NCBI GenBank assembly: GCA_030726915.1
Contig: JANRCR010000010.1
Span: 1 to 46,193, forward strand
DNA from: Candidatus Nanopelagicales bacterium
GTDB lineage: Bacteria > Actinomycetota > Actinomycetes > S36-B12
Reading direction: 5' to 3'
Length of the DNA: 46,193 nt
The position numbers and the translations under genes were made by a program. Of the stretch, positions 25,876-35,414 are shown one piece after another (positions within the stretch are counted from its first letter, which is position 1; each line of letters begins with the position of its first letter). The notes under the pieces were generated by a model. It searched no databases. It had not been told where the DNA came from and saw only the letters and a list, made by a program, of their open reading frames with translations.

Positions 25876-26286
25876 TCAGGGAAGGCCGGGGAAGAAGAGT
25901 TCTATCTCACGGGCTGCCGACTCGGGCGAATCCGAACCATGTGTGACGTTGTACTGAGTTTCCGTCGCGAGGTCGCCGCGGATTGTTCCCGGGGCCGCAG
26001 TCGCTGGATTCGTCGCGCCCATCATGGAGCGCCAGGCGCTGATGGCCGCGGGGCCTTCAATGACGGCGGCCACGAGGGGGCCGGACGTGATGAATTCGAC
26101 GAGATCGGGGAAGAATGGCTTCTCCGCGTGCTCCGCATAGTGCGCCTTCGCCACCTCAGCGGGGATGGTGCGCAACTGCACCGCGATGAGACGGAATCCC
26201 TTGTGCTCGATACGCGCAAGAACCTCGCCCACGAGGCCGCGGGCGACACCGTCGGGCTTGATCAGGACGAGAGTGCGTTCGGACAC
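25876..26286 (-). CDS. ndk: Nucleoside diphosphate kinase
   Basis: A 136-residue enzyme transferring the gamma phosphate between nucleoside tri- and diphosphates through a phosphohistidine. It begins [17 protein letters not shown], and the catalytic His is in NVTHGSDS near residue 118. Length is normal. GTG 26286 has an AAGGAG ribosome site 5 bases upstream. It lies 66 bases after the DUF4233 gene, in the typical actinobacterial folC-DUF4233-ndk order. Confidence 0.98.
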   Translation of the reverse strand: MSERTLVLIKPDGVARGLVGEVLARIEHKGFRLIAVQLRTIPAEVAKAHYAEHAEKPFFPDLVEFITSGPLVAAVIEGPAAISAWRSMMGATNPATAAPGTIRGDLATETQYNVTHGSDSPESAAREIELFFPGLP

Positions 26287-26352
26287 GTGTGCTCCTTAGC
26301 CGAGGGTGCGTGACAGTGCGGACCTATGGAGGTCGCTGCTGAAGGGGGCAGC

Positions 26353-26673
26353 CTATCCCGCAGCCTCATCCACCTGGCGAGCCAGGCGGATGGCCAAGCC
26401 CCAGAGCAGTGCAAAGATTCCGCCGACGATGAACATGGGGGGTGCAAGCAGGCCCGTGAGGACGACCAAGCCCTGCAGCACCCAACCCACGGGCACGGCC
26501 CAGGGTCGGGTGACGTAACGCGCGAGGACCACCAGTGCCAGTGCGAGGGTGACCCCGCCCGTGATGCCCAGCCATGGGGGCACCGGAACGGTGCCCACGA
26601 CGACGACGACGGGAATGGCCAGGAGGACCACGATCGCTTCGAAGGCGAGAACCGCCGCGCCAAGAACCCTCAC
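26353..26673 (-). CDS. DUF4233 membrane protein
   Basis: A 106-residue protein with about four transmembrane helices, starting MRVLGAAVLAFEAIVVLLAI and ending with a polar RLARQVDEAAG tail. DUF4233 proteins are small actinobacterial membrane proteins nearly always encoded between folC and ndk; none has a known function. The GTG start at 26673 overlaps the folC stop by 4 bases (GTGA). The conserved coupling with folC suggests co-expression rather than a shared reaction. Confidence 0.9.
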   Translation of the reverse strand: MRVLGAAVLAFEAIVVLLAIPVVVVVGTVPVPPWLGITGGVTLALALVVLARYVTRPWAVPVGWVLQGLVVLTGLLAPPMFIVGGIFALLWGLAIRLARQVDEAAG

Positions 26674-28040
26674 CGATCACGCCGGGCGAGCAAGGACCGA
26701 GCCTCCCCGGCGGTCACGACGGACCCGGTGACGATCACCCCCGAGGCGGCATAGGTGTCAGCCTCCTCGGCCAGTCGAACACCGGCATCCAGCGCATCCT
26801 CTAGTCGTCGGGAGACCGTGACCCTGTCCTCGCCGAAGATCTCGCTAGCCAGCGCGGCGAGGTCATCAGCAGGCAGTCGCCGCGGGGAGTCGTTCTGGGT
26901 CACAACGATCTCGTCAAGGACCGATTCCAGCGCAATGAGGATCCCGCGCGCATCCTTGTCAGCAAGGACGGCGACCACTCCGACAAGATGCGTGAAGGCG
27001 AAGGCCTCCCCCAGAGCATCCGCGAGGGAGGCTGCACCGGCCGGATTGTGGGCTGCGTCGATGATCACCGTGGGTCCTCTGCGCACGATCTCCAATCGTC
27101 CCGGCGACGTCACCGCGGCGAAACCCTCACGGACGGCATCAATGTCCAAACTCAGCGCCCCGCCGCCTATGAATGCTTCCGTGGCGGCGAGAGCCACCAC
27201 AGCATTGCGGGATTGATGCCTGCCAAAGAGCGGCAGGAACACATCGTCGTAGATGCCCGTGAGCCCCCGCAAGGTGAGCATCTGACCGCCAACGGCCACC
27301 GATCGATCCATAACCTCGAATGCGCGGCCCTCCCACGCTGAGGCCACACCCATCTCGTCAATGCGCGACTGCAAGACGTCCGCTGCCTCAGGGTCCTGCT
27401 CAGCAATAACGGCGTAGGAGCCACTTTTGATGATGCCGGACTTCTCGGTGGCGATGAGGGAGATGCGATCACCGAGGACCTCAGCATGATCCATGGCCAC
27501 GCGCGTCACCACCGAGACCTGGGGATGACAGACCGATGTCGCATCCCAGGTGCCACCCATGCCGACTTCGACCACAGCGACGTCGACGGGGGCATCGGCA
27601 AATGCGGCATAGGCAATGGCGGTCATGGTCTCGAAGAAGGTGATGGGCGGCTCCCCCTGCTGCTCGGCCCGGGTGTCAACCGTCGCGATGAAGGGGGCGA
27701 TATCCCCCACGACACCGACAAAATGGTCAGCGGCGATGGGATCGCCATCAATCTCGATCCGTTCACGCATGTCGGTGAGGTGCGGGCTGGTGTAGAGCCC
27801 CGTGCGCAACCCCAGGGCACGAAGCAGACTGGCGATCATGCGGGCTGTAGAGGACTTGCCGTTGGTGCCCGTCACCTGGATGACGGGATAGGCACCCTGC
27901 GGCTGACCCATCAGGTCCATGAGCGAACTCATATGGCTCAAACTTGGTGAAATAGCGCTCTCCGGCCAGCGACTGAGCAGCTCAGCTTGGATCGCTGCGT
28001 AGCGCTCTTCGTGCGGGGTGCTCTCCTGCAGCTCGGTCAC
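26670..28040 (-). CDS. folC: Folylpolyglutamate synthase / dihydrofolate synthase
   Basis: A 456-residue Mur-ligase-like enzyme that adds glutamate to dihydropteroate and to folates. The P-loop is VTGTNGKSSTARM near residue 57, the DHAEVLGD segment carries the metal/ligand region, and the C-terminal domain has IIDAAHNPAGA. GTG 28040 is preceded by a TAGGCT -10 box 7 bases away, so the mRNA is probably leaderless. It diverges from valS across only 39 bases, an arrangement common in actinobacteria and many other bacteria. Confidence 0.96.
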   Translation of the reverse strand: MTELQESTPHEERYAAIQAELLSRWPESAISPSLSHMSSLMDLMGQPQGAYPVIQVTGTNGKSSTARMIASLLRALGLRTGLYTSPHLTDMRERIEIDGDPIAADHFVGVVGDIAPFIATVDTRAEQQGEPPITFFETMTAIAYAAFADAPVDVAVVEVGMGGTWDATSVCHPQVSVVTRVAMDHAEVLGDRISLIATEKSGIIKSGSYAVIAEQDPEAADVLQSRIDEMGVASAWEGRAFEVMDRSVAVGGQMLTLRGLTGIYDDVFLPLFGRHQSRNAVVALAATEAFIGGGALSLDIDAVREGFAAVTSPGRLEIVRRGPTVIIDAAHNPAGAASLADALGEAFAFTHLVGVVAVLADKDARGILIALESVLDEIVVTQNDSPRRLPADDLAALASEIFGEDRVTVSRRLEDALDAGVRLAEEADTYAASGVIVTGSVVTAGEARSLLARRDR

Positions 28041-28047
28041 GTGTTCC

Positions 28048-28053
28048 AGCCTA
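28048..28053 (-). promoter_or_regulatory. Putative leaderless -10 box of folC
   Basis: TAGGCT on the minus strand, ending 7 bases before the folC GTG. Part of a compact 39-base divergent promoter region shared with valS. Confidence 0.5.
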
Positions 28054-28065
28054 GTCCCCGCCTCC

Positions 28066-28071
28066 TAGGAT
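28066..28071 (+). promoter_or_regulatory. Putative leaderless -10 box of valS
   Basis: TAGGAT on the plus strand, ending 8 bases before the valS ATG. The two -10 boxes of folC and valS lie back to back 12 bases apart, so the -35 region of each overlaps the other promoter and initiation may be mutually exclusive. Confidence 0.5.
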
Positions 28072-28079
28072 GTGCAGCC

Positions 28080-30638
28080 ATGAGCAGTCGACTCCCGGAG
28101 AAGCCCACGATCGACGGCATCGAGCAGAAGTGGGTCGATGCGTGGGAGCGCGACGGCATCTACCACTTCGATCGCACCCGTGATCGCGATGGGGTGTACT
28201 CCATTGACACTCCCCCACCCACGGTGAGTGGCTCACTCCATGTGGGACATGTCTTTTCCTACACGCACACGGACTGCATCGCTCGTTACAAGCGGATGCG
28301 TGGCTATTCCGTCTTCTACCCGATGGGATGGGATGACAACGGCCTACCCACGGAACGCCGAGTTCAAAACTTCTACGGTGTGCGCTGTGACCCTTCCCTC
28401 CCGTACGACCCATCCTTTGAGCCACCGGTCGAGCCCGATGCCAAGGTGCAGATCCCGATCTCCAGACGCAACTTCGTCGAACTGTGTGAGCGTTTAACCG
28501 TCGAGGATGAAAAGGTCTTCGAGGAGTTGTGGAGGCGCCTGGGCCTCTCGATTGACTGGTCGCAGAATTACCAAACCATTGATGACAACGCGCGAGCCGT
28601 CAGCCAACGTGCATTCCTCAACAACCTGGCCCGGGGCGAGGCGTACCAGGCCGAGGCACCCACCCTGTGGGACGTGACCTTCCGCACAGCGGTTGCCCAG
28701 GCCGAACTCGAGGATCGTGAGCGACCAGGCGCCTACCATCTCATCGGCTTCGCCCGCTCGGACGGTGGCGAGCCCATCTACATCGAGACCACGCGTCCTG
28801 AACTCATTCCAGCCTGCGTCGCTCTTGTCGCCCACCCCGACGATGAGCGCTACCAGTCGCTTTTTGGATCTATGGTGTCCACGCCCATCTTCGGGGTGGA
28901 GGTCCCGGTGGTCGCGCATACCCTGGCGGATCCCGACAAGGGTTCGGGTATCGCCATGATCTGCACCTTCGGTGATCTCACGGACGTCATCTGGTGGCGG
29001 GAACTGCAATTGCCGACCCGACCCGTCATCGGTTGGGACGGTCGCTTCCTGCCTGACACTCCCGCATGGATCGCGGGTGAGGAGGCGGGCGCAGCGTATG
29101 CCGAACTCGCGGGGGCAACCTCACATACCGCACGTGAGCGCATCGTGGAGCGTCTGCGCATCTCAGGCGATCTCGTCGGTGAACCACGTGAGATCACCCA
29201 TGCAGTGAAGTTCTTCGAAAAGGGTGACAAGCCCCTCGAGATTGTCACGACACGTCAGTGGTACTTCACCAACGGCGGCCGCGGGCCTGAACTGCGCGCC
29301 GAGCTTCTCGCCCGCGGACGCGAATTGCGCTGGCACCCAGCTCATATGCAGGTGCGCTACGAAAACTGGGTGGAGGGACTCAACGGCGACTGGCTCGTCT
29401 CTCGTCAGCGGTTCTTCGGCGTCCCACTGCCCGTGTGGTATCCGCTGGATGCTGACGGCAATCCCGATTACGACACCCCGATGATCCCCGCCGATGACGA
29501 CCTCCCGATCGACCCGTCCAGCGATGCTCCCGCCGGCTACACCGAGGACCAGCGTGGCAAGGCCGGTGGCTTTATCGGCGATCCGGATGTCATGGACACC
29601 TGGGCAACCTCGTCGCTCACACCACAGATCGCAGGGGGGTGGAGTCGTGACGAGGATTTGTGGGCCCGGATCTTCCCCATGGATTTGCGTCCGCAGGCGC
29701 ACGAAATCATCCGCACGTGGCTCTTTTCGACGGTCGTGCGTAGCCATCTGGAGTTTGATCAACTGCCCTGGACGGATGCATCCATCAGTGGATGGATCCT
29801 TGATCCGGACCGCAAGAAGATGAGCAAGTCCAAGGGCAATGTCGTAACGCCCATGGGCCTGCTCGATGAGCACGGCTCTGATGCCGTGCGTTACTGGGCT
29901 GCTTCCGGACGCCCCGGCACCGACACCGCCTTTGATGTCGGGCAGATGAAGATCGGTCGACGCCTGGCGATCAAGATTCTCAATGCGTCGAAGTTTGTGC
30001 TGGCGCTCGAGCCGACAGCCAACCCCGCTGCCGTCACCGCACCCCTCGATCGTGCGATGCTCGCCGACCTCGCCGAGACGGTGCGTCAGGCGACCGAGGC
30101 ATTCGAGGACTACAACTACACCCGCGCGCTCGAGACGGCCGAGTCCTTCTTTTGGACTTTTACCGACGACTACGTCGAACTCATCAAGGACCGCGCGTAC
30201 GGCGGGCAGGGTGAGCAGGGAGCCCTCTCCGCGAAGGCCGCGCTGGCGATCGCCCTGGACGCGCAATTGCGCCTCTTCGCCCCATTCCTCCCCTTCGTGA
30301 CAGAGGATGTCTGGTCCTGGTGGCACGACGGATCCATCCACTCGATGTCCTGGCCATCGACGGATGAGGTGTCAGCAATCGCCGACGATGGTGATCGCGC
30401 TGTCGTGTCGGACACTGCCGTAGCGCTCACTGCCATTCGCAAGGCCAAGAGCGAAGCGAAGGTTTCCATGCGCGCTGACGTCACTCGCGTCGTCATCCAC
30501 GGGCCCGCGGATGCACTGAATCGGCTCGCCTTGATCGCGGGTGACCTCAAGGCAGCCGGCTCCATCGCTGACCTCGTCTTCGAGGAGTCGGGAGACGCGA
30601 TCAGGGTCGACGTGACCCTGGCCGGTGAGCCTGCCTAA
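28080..30638 (+). CDS. valS: Valyl-tRNA synthetase, archaeal/rickettsial type
   Basis: An 852-residue class I synthetase charging tRNA-Val and editing threonyl errors. The HIGH motif is HVGH (residues 54-57) within PPPTVSGSLHVGHVFSYTHTD, the KMSKS motif is exact (KKMSKSKGN, about residue 580), and ETTRPELIPACVAL marks the editing domain. The segment YPMGWDDNGLPTERRVQ is the form seen in archaeal and rickettsial ValRS, whereas canonical bacterial ValRS has a PGTDHAGIATQ-type segment. The long C-terminal coiled coil of the canonical enzyme is missing; the tail is instead a short beta-like segment. ATG 28080 is fixed by the -10 box and by family N-terminus. Confidence 0.96.
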   Translation: MSSRLPEKPTIDGIEQKWVDAWERDGIYHFDRTRDRDGVYSIDTPPPTVSGSLHVGHVFSYTHTDCIARYKRMRGYSVFYPMGWDDNGLPTERRVQNFYGVRCDPSLPYDPSFEPPVEPDAKVQIPISRRNFVELCERLTVEDEKVFEELWRRLGLSIDWSQNYQTIDDNARAVSQRAFLNNLARGEAYQAEAPTLWDVTFRTAVAQAELEDRERPGAYHLIGFARSDGGEPIYIETTRPELIPACVALVAHPDDERYQSLFGSMVSTPIFGVEVPVVAHTLADPDKGSGIAMICTFGDLTDVIWWRELQLPTRPVIGWDGRFLPDTPAWIAGEEAGAAYAELAGATSHTARERIVERLRISGDLVGEPREITHAVKFFEKGDKPLEIVTTRQWYFTNGGRGPELRAELLARGRELRWHPAHMQVRYENWVEGLNGDWLVSRQRFFGVPLPVWYPLDADGNPDYDTPMIPADDDLPIDPSSDAPAGYTEDQRGKAGGFIGDPDVMDTWATSSLTPQIAGGWSRDEDLWARIFPMDLRPQAHEIIRTWLFSTVVRSHLEFDQLPWTDASISGWILDPDRKKMSKSKGNVVTPMGLLDEHGSDAVRYWAASGRPGTDTAFDVGQMKIGRRLAIKILNASKFVLALEPTANPAAVTAPLDRAMLADLAETVRQATEAFEDYNYTRALETAESFFWTFTDDYVELIKDRAYGGQGEQGALSAKAALAIALDAQLRLFAPFLPFVTEDVWSWWHDGSIHSMSWPSTDEVSAIADDGDRAVVSDTAVALTAIRKAKSEAKVSMRADVTRVVIHGPADALNRLALIAGDLKAAGSIADLVFEESGDAIRVDVTLAGEPA

Positions 30639-31183
30639 GCCTTGCGGGCGTTGTGGCGGACGCCCCACTCGGCGGCTGCGGCGGCATAGTCGCCTTCGGC
30701 TCCGGACCACTCCCATACCCGGGCGAATCCCGGCAGCGGGTCCTCGACGGTCATCTCGACGACACGTGGCCGACCGGCCGTGAAGGCCTTGACGTTGGCG
30801 GTCACCGTGTCGACGTAGGTGGCTGCCACCTCGGCCCACTCGGCATCCGAGTAGGGATCGCGACGCGAGATGATGCCCATGCCGAAGGCGCGCAGGATCG
30901 AGATGCGACCACGGCGGCGCTCACGGAAGCTATCGATGACGGCGTCGCGATCGCGAGTGAGGTGCACGTACACAGGATCGTCTCCGAAGCGCTGCCCCAG
31001 TGGCCCGAGGATCCACGTGAGGCGATTATCGGCCTCCGCATGCCAGTCGGGATAGGCGAGCCTGTCATCTCCAAGCAATGCGGCCCGCGACTCGTGGCCG
31101 GAGGTGTAGTTGGTGGCGTTCTCGAAGGCACGGGTGAACGTCGTCGTGCCCGATCGTCCAGTGCCGAGGCAGAAGACGCGCAT
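30635..31183 (-). CDS. Small sulfotransferase-family protein
   Basis: A 182-residue P-loop protein. The N-terminal FCLGTGRSGTTTFTRAF matches the 5'-phosphosulfate-binding loop of sulfotransferases, and HLTRDRDAVIDSFRER matches the 3'-phosphate-binding segment for PAPS. It is shorter than most sulfotransferases (commonly 250-300 residues), so it may be a minimal or specialised form; a kinase-like P-loop protein is a less likely alternative. ATG 31183 lies 5 bases after the clpX stop. Its stop overlaps the convergent valS stop region by 4 bases. The acceptor substrate is unknown. Confidence 0.75.
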   Translation of the reverse strand: MRVFCLGTGRSGTTTFTRAFENATNYTSGHESRAALLGDDRLAYPDWHAEADNRLTWILGPLGQRFGDDPVYVHLTRDRDAVIDSFRERRRGRISILRAFGMGIISRRDPYSDAEWAEVAATYVDTVTANVKAFTAGRPRVVEMTVEDPLPGFARVWEWSGAEGDYAAAAAEWGVRHNARKA

Positions 31184-31188
31184 GAAGG

Positions 31189-32487
31189 CTAGGCAGATTC
31201 CTTGCGGACCCGGCGTTTGGGCGTCTCAACTTCGCGCGGCACCAGGGTGGGCAGCACGTTGTCGCGCACTGTCTCCTGAGTGACCACGACGCGGGCCACA
31301 TCGGAACGGCTCGGGACGTCGTACATGACGTTGAGCAGGACTTCCTCCAGGATTGCGCGCAGGCCACGTGCGCCTGTGCCCCTCTTCAGCGCTTGATCAG
31401 CAACCTCGCCGAGTGCCTCATCCGTGAACTCGAGCTCGACGTTATCAAGGTCGAAAAGCCGTTGGTACTGCTTTACGAGAGCGTTGCGCGGCTCGGTGAG
31501 GACCTTCATCAGAGCATCTCTATCGAGTTTGGCCACCGAGGTGAAGACGGGCAGGCGGCCGATGAACTCGGGGATCATGCCAAATTTGAGCATGTCTTCC
31601 GGCATGACGTACCCGAAGATGTCGTCCATGTTGGGGTCGCTGACCGACTCGCCATCCTCGGACACGATGTCGAAGGTGAAGCCGACGCGCTTCTTGCCGA
31701 TGCGCTGCTCGATGAGTGTGTCCAGACCGGAGAAAGCCCCTCCAACGATGAAGAGGACGTTGGTGGTGTCGATCTGAATGAACTCCTGATGGGGATGCTT
31801 GCGACCACCCTGCGGCGGGACGGATGCTGTGGTGCCTTCGAGGATCTTCAGGAGTGCCTGTTGGACCCCCTCCCCCGACACATCACGGGTGATCGACGGA
31901 TTCTCGCTCTTGCGGGCGATCTTGTCGATCTCATCGATGTAGATGATCCCGGTCTCGGCTCGCTTCACGTCGTAGTCTGCGGCCTGAATCAACTTCAGCA
32001 GGATGTTCTCGACGTCTTCGCCGACATACCCGGCCTCGGTGAGTGCGGTGGCATCCGCGATGGCGAAGGGGACGTTGAGCATGCGAGCCAGCGTCTGCGC
32101 TAGGAGCGTCTTGCCTGATCCGGTCGGACCGAGCAGCAGGATGTTGGACTTCGCTAGCTCGACGGCATCATCACGACCACGCACATTGGCGCCCGCCTGC
32201 ACGCGCTTGTAGTGGTTGTAGACGGCGACCGAGAGGGCCTTCTTGGCGACATCCTGGCCGATGACGTAGTTGTCGAGAAATTCATAGATCTCGCGAGGCT
32301 TGGGCAACTCTTCGAAGGGTGTGTCGGCGGAATCACTGAGTTCTTCCTCAATGATCTCGTTGCACAGATCGATGCACTCATCACAAATGTAGACACCGGG
32401 GCCCGCAATGAGCTTCTTGACCTGCTTTTGGCTCTTCCCACAAAAAGAGCACTTGAGGAGGTCACCCCCATCACCAATCCGCGCCAC
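31189..32487 (-). CDS. clpX: ATP-dependent Clp protease ATP-binding subunit ClpX
   Basis: A 432-residue AAA+ unfoldase that feeds proteins into ClpP. The N-terminal zinc domain has CSFCGKS and CDECIDLC. The AAA+ core has Walker [11 protein letters not shown], the pore-loop GYVGED, Walker [11 protein letters not shown], and sensor-2 region [14 protein letters not shown] 32487 begins the family N-terminus and is preceded by GGGAG 6 bases away; the 22 codons upstream in frame lack similarity. The 129-base gap from clpP2 contains a TACCGT box (32534-32539) that may serve as its own promoter. Confidence 0.97.
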   Translation of the reverse strand: MARIGDGGDLLKCSFCGKSQKQVKKLIAGPGVYICDECIDLCNEIIEEELSDSADTPFEELPKPREIYEFLDNYVIGQDVAKKALSVAVYNHYKRVQAGANVRGRDDAVELAKSNILLLGPTGSGKTLLAQTLARMLNVPFAIADATALTEAGYVGEDVENILLKLIQAADYDVKRAETGIIYIDEIDKIARKSENPSITRDVSGEGVQQALLKILEGTTASVPPQGGRKHPHQEFIQIDTTNVLFIVGGAFSGLDTLIEQRIGKKRVGFTFDIVSEDGESVSDPNMDDIFGYVMPEDMLKFGMIPEFIGRLPVFTSVAKLDRDALMKVLTEPRNALVKQYQRLFDLDNVELEFTDEALGEVADQALKRGTGARGLRAILEEVLLNVMYDVPSRSDVARVVVTQETVRDNVLPTLVPREVETPKRRVRKESA

Positions 32488-32616
32488 GGCTGCTCCCTTG
32501 AACGTGGGCAGGCGAATGCCCTTCGAGGATCCGACGGTACAGCCCCGGCCCATCAGGAGGGGCGGATTGCGGCTCCGGCGCGTTCAGCCATCAGCGGACG
32601 GCCCCTCGCGACGGCG

Positions 32617-33252
32617 CTATAACGCCCCGGGGACCTTGCGGGACGAGATCACCTGATCGATGATTCCGTAGTCCTTGGCCGCGTCAGCGGTGAGAATGCG
32701 ATCACGCTCGATCTCCTTCTCGATCTGCTCCTTGGTGCGACCGGTGTGCAGAGACAGGATCGTCTCCATCTCCTCCCGCATCCGCAGGATTTCGTTGGCC
32801 TGAATCTCAACATCCGACGCCTGGCCACCGCCCTCGGTGTAGGGCTGATGAATGAGGATGCGCGAGTGCGGCAGCGCAAAACGCTTACCTGGCGTGCCGG
32901 CAGCCAACAGGATGGCGGCAGCGGACGCTGCCTGCCCCAGGCACACCGTCTGGACCTGGGGCTTGACGAACTGCATCGTGTCGTAGATCGCCGTCATCGC
33001 GGTGTAGGAGCCACCCGGTGAGTTGATGTAGATCTGAATGTCACGGTCGGGGTCCATGGACTCCAGGCACAGCAATTGAGCCATCACATCGTCCGCTGAT
33101 GCGTCATCAATCTGCACGCCGAGGAAGATGATGCGCTCTTCGAAGAGTTTGGTGTAGGGGTTGTGCACGCGCTCCCCGTTGGCCGTCCTCTCCCGGAACT
33201 CAGGCAGGATGTAGCGGGCCGTGGGTGGGGTGACCCCGGAGTGGATGCGCAT
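32617..33252 (-). CDS. clpP2: ATP-dependent Clp protease proteolytic subunit 2
   Basis: A 211-residue serine protease subunit. The catalytic Ser lies in [11 protein letters not shown] and the catalytic His in [12 protein letters not shown], followed by the third triad Asp further on. It opens with [12 protein letters not shown] and contains [15 protein letters not shown], typical of actinobacterial ClpP2, which forms mixed rings with ClpP1. ATG 33252 has an AAGGAG site 5 bases upstream; GTG 33300, which overlaps the clpP1 stop by 4 bases, would add 16 residues and is also plausible. Confidence 0.96.
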   Translation of the reverse strand: MRIHSGVTPPTARYILPEFRERTANGERVHNPYTKLFEERIIFLGVQIDDASADDVMAQLLCLESMDPDRDIQIYINSPGGSYTAMTAIYDTMQFVKPQVQTVCLGQAASAAAILLAAGTPGKRFALPHSRILIHQPYTEGGGQASDVEIQANEILRMREEMETILSLHTGRTKEQIEKEIERDRILTADAAKDYGIIDQVISSRKVPGAL

Positions 33253-33296
33253 GAAGTCTCCTTGGGTGCGAGCAGCGGACGTGCGGGGATCAGTAG

Positions 33297-33899
33297 TCAC
33301 GATGAGGCTCCAGGCGCGTCAGCCGCTGAGGAGTACACATGATCGATGAGGCGATAATCTCGTGCAGCCTCGGCGGTGAACCATCGATCCCGATCTGAGT
33401 CTGCCTCAATCTCGTCCACGGAATGCCCGCTGTGCTCGGCGATGAGTTCAGCCATGCGCTTCTTGATGAAGAGCATCTGCTCGGCCTGAATCTTGATATC
33501 CGATGCGGTGCCTCCGATGCCACCCAGTGGCTGGTGCATCATGATGCGCGTATTGGGTGTGGCGTAGCGCTTGCCAGGCGCCCCCGCCGTCAGCAGGAAC
33601 TGCCCCATCGATGCGGCCAGACCCATGGCGATCGTCGTGACGTGGTTTGGGATCAACTGCATGGTGTCGTAAATGACCATGCCGGCCGTGATGGATCCAC
33701 CCGGTGAGTTGATGTAGAGGGTGATGTCCTTCTCGGGGTCTTCGGCGGCGAGGACCTGAAGCTGCTTGGCGATGCGGTTGGAGTTTTCGTCACGCACCTC
33801 ACCTTCCAACCAGACGATCCGCTCACGCAGGAGTCGCTCATCAAGCATGTCTCCGAAGCCGGTCATGCTCGGTGCTCCACCACGCAGGTTGATGCTCAC
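33297..33899 (-). CDS. clpP1: ATP-dependent Clp protease proteolytic subunit 1
   Basis: A 200-residue ClpP subunit with the catalytic Ser in [12 protein letters not shown] and the catalytic His in [23 protein letters not shown] near residue 62 is the conserved oxyanion region. It is paired with clpP2 as in other actinobacteria, where both subunits are needed for an active tetradecamer. GTG 33899 follows GAGAGGAG. A 7-bp hairpin sits 17 bases before the start. Transcription order is tig, clpP1, clpP2, clpX. Confidence 0.97.
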   Translation of the reverse strand: MSINLRGGAPSMTGFGDMLDERLLRERIVWLEGEVRDENSNRIAKQLQVLAAEDPEKDITLYINSPGGSITAGMVIYDTMQLIPNHVTTIAMGLAASMGQFLLTAGAPGKRYATPNTRIMMHQPLGGIGGTASDIKIQAEQMLFIKKRMAELIAEHSGHSVDEIEADSDRDRWFTAEAARDYRLIDHVYSSAADAPGASS

Positions 33900-33916
33900 G
33901 CGAATCTCCTCTCGAT

Positions 33917-33934
33917 CGGTCGGGTTTCCGACCG
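33917..33934 (-). promoter_or_regulatory. Hairpin in the clpP1 leader
   Basis: A perfect 7-bp stem with a 4-base loop (CGGTCGG/CCGACCG), immediately before the clpP1 ribosome site. It may affect translation initiation or mRNA stability. I saw no clear ClgR-type operator nearby. Confidence 0.4.
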
Positions 33935-33949
33935 CCTTCCGACCTTAAC

Positions 33950-33982
33950 GCCGAGGGCCCCGCGTCTAGTCCCGGGCTCGGC
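33950..33982 (-). terminator. Imperfect hairpin after tig
   Basis: An inverted repeat with outer arms GCCGAG/CTCGGC and inner CCC/GGG separated by a bulge, between tig and clpP1. It is followed on the minus strand by GTTAAGG, so the T-run is absent. It is a possible weak tig terminator or partial attenuator of read-through into clpP1. Confidence 0.35.
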
Positions 33983-34005
33983 GGTGTTCGCCGTGGGCGT
34001 AGGGC

Positions 34006-35307
34006 TCAGGAGAGCGCGTCGTCGCCCTCGGCTGCTCGGAGCTCCTCATCGAGGCTCTCCAGATCCACCGTCCGCCCCGAGGCATCCACCACCCGAGCCT
34101 TCTGGGTGACGACGGCCAGGGCCTTGGCCCGGCGAATATCACCGATGGCCATGGGCAACTGACCGGCCTGCACGAGGGCCTGGGCGAAGGCATCCGGGGC
34201 CATGCCATAGCGGGGTGCGTTTTGCAGGAGCCAGGAGGACAACTCCGACTCCCCGACCGAGACCTCCTCAGCCTCAGCGATGCGATCCAGCAGGAGTCGG
34301 CTGCGCAGCCCATCGCTGGCGCCCTGCTCCACCTCGGCCCGATGTGCATCGTCACCCGCGTGCCCATCTGCGAAGTGCTCATCCACCTCCTGGCGGATGA
34401 CCCCCTCCGGCAGAGGAAAGTCAACGGATGCCAGCAGTGCCTCGTGCACCTTGCCGCGGGCCTGCATCCCCTGCTCAAGGACGCGCACACGACCCAGGCG
34501 GGTGCGGATGTCCTCACGAAGCTCATCTACGGTGTCAAACTCGGATGCCAACTGGGCAAAGTCATCATTGGCCTCGGGCAGGACGCGTTCCCGTACGGCG
34601 GCGACGGTCGCATTCACCGTCAGGAGTCGATCGACGTACTCCCCACCCTCCGGTGTGAAGTCAAATGTGCGGGTCTCACCGGCAGAGGCTCCACGCACGG
34701 CATCGTCAAAGCCGGGCAGCATGCCATCCGTGCCGAGTTCATAGGACAGGGCCTGTCCCGACAGGTCTTCGACCGCCGAGCCATCGGCCTCGGCTCCCAT
34801 GATGTCAACGAGGAGCACATCACCATCGGCGGCCGCTCGCTCAACCGGTGACAGCGAGGCGAAGCGACCTCGAAGGGCGAGGAGTTGCTCGTCCACATTC
34901 TCGTCGGTGACCTCTGCATCATCGACCTCGACAACGATTCCGGCGTAGTCCGGCAGATCGAACTCCGGTCGCACATCGACCTCGGCAACAAAAGTGAGCG
35001 ACTCACCATCGTTGAGTTCGGTCACCTCAATCTCAGGTCGGCCGAGCGGACTCACTGAGTTCTCGCGAAGAGCATCCTCGTAGGCCATGGGCAAAATCTC
35101 GTTGACCGCTTCTTCGAGCACGGCCGCGCGGCCCACGCGCTGATCAATGACGCGGGAGGGCACCTTGCCTTTGCGGAAGCCCGGGATGGAGATCTGCTTG
35201 GCGATGGTCTTATAGGCGGTATCGAGGCTGGGAGCCAACTCCTCAAAGGGGACCTCCACGGTGAGCTTGACCCGGGTGGGCGACAGGGTCTCAGCAGTGC
35301 TCTTCAC
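34006..35307 (-). CDS. tig: Trigger factor
   Basis: A 433-residue ribosome-associated chaperone. The N-terminal ribosome-binding domain contains the signature PGFRKGKVPSRVID (near residue 40). The FKBP-type prolyl isomerase domain covers about residues 155-245 (ADGDVLLVDIMG, YELGTDGMLPGFDDA), followed by the helical C-terminal arm domain. The tail is acidic. GTG 35307 has a TAGGAG site 6 bases upstream. It lies upstream of clpP1, the standard order linking folding and degradation. Confidence 0.97.
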   Translation of the reverse strand: MKSTAETLSPTRVKLTVEVPFEELAPSLDTAYKTIAKQISIPGFRKGKVPSRVIDQRVGRAAVLEEAVNEILPMAYEDALRENSVSPLGRPEIEVTELNDGESLTFVAEVDVRPEFDLPDYAGIVVEVDDAEVTDENVDEQLLALRGRFASLSPVERAAADGDVLLVDIMGAEADGSAVEDLSGQALSYELGTDGMLPGFDDAVRGASAGETRTFDFTPEGGEYVDRLLTVNATVAAVRERVLPEANDDFAQLASEFDTVDELREDIRTRLGRVRVLEQGMQARGKVHEALLASVDFPLPEGVIRQEVDEHFADGHAGDDAHRAEVEQGASDGLRSRLLLDRIAEAEEVSVGESELSSWLLQNAPRYGMAPDAFAQALVQAGQLPMAIGDIRRAKALAVVTQKARVVDASGRTVDLESLDEELRAAEGDDALS

Positions 35308-35337
35308 GGGGTTCTCCTACGGCAGACGGGTGGCCAA

Positions 35338-35343
35338 AGACTA
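35338..35343 (-). promoter_or_regulatory. Putative -10 box of tig
   Basis: TAGTCT on the minus strand, about 30 bases before the tig start, giving a short leader that includes the TAGGAG site. No clear -35. It lies in the 107-base gap after tRNA-Pro. Confidence 0.35.
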
Positions 35344-35414
35344 CTTGGCGCGCACACAGGACACACATCGCGGTGGTGCCCGTCGATCCGCCCACATCTG
35401 GATCACATCGTGCG

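Noticed and set aside
29163-30341. 392-codon open frame antisense to valS
   Set aside because: No domain and fully inside valS; a GC-driven shadow frame.
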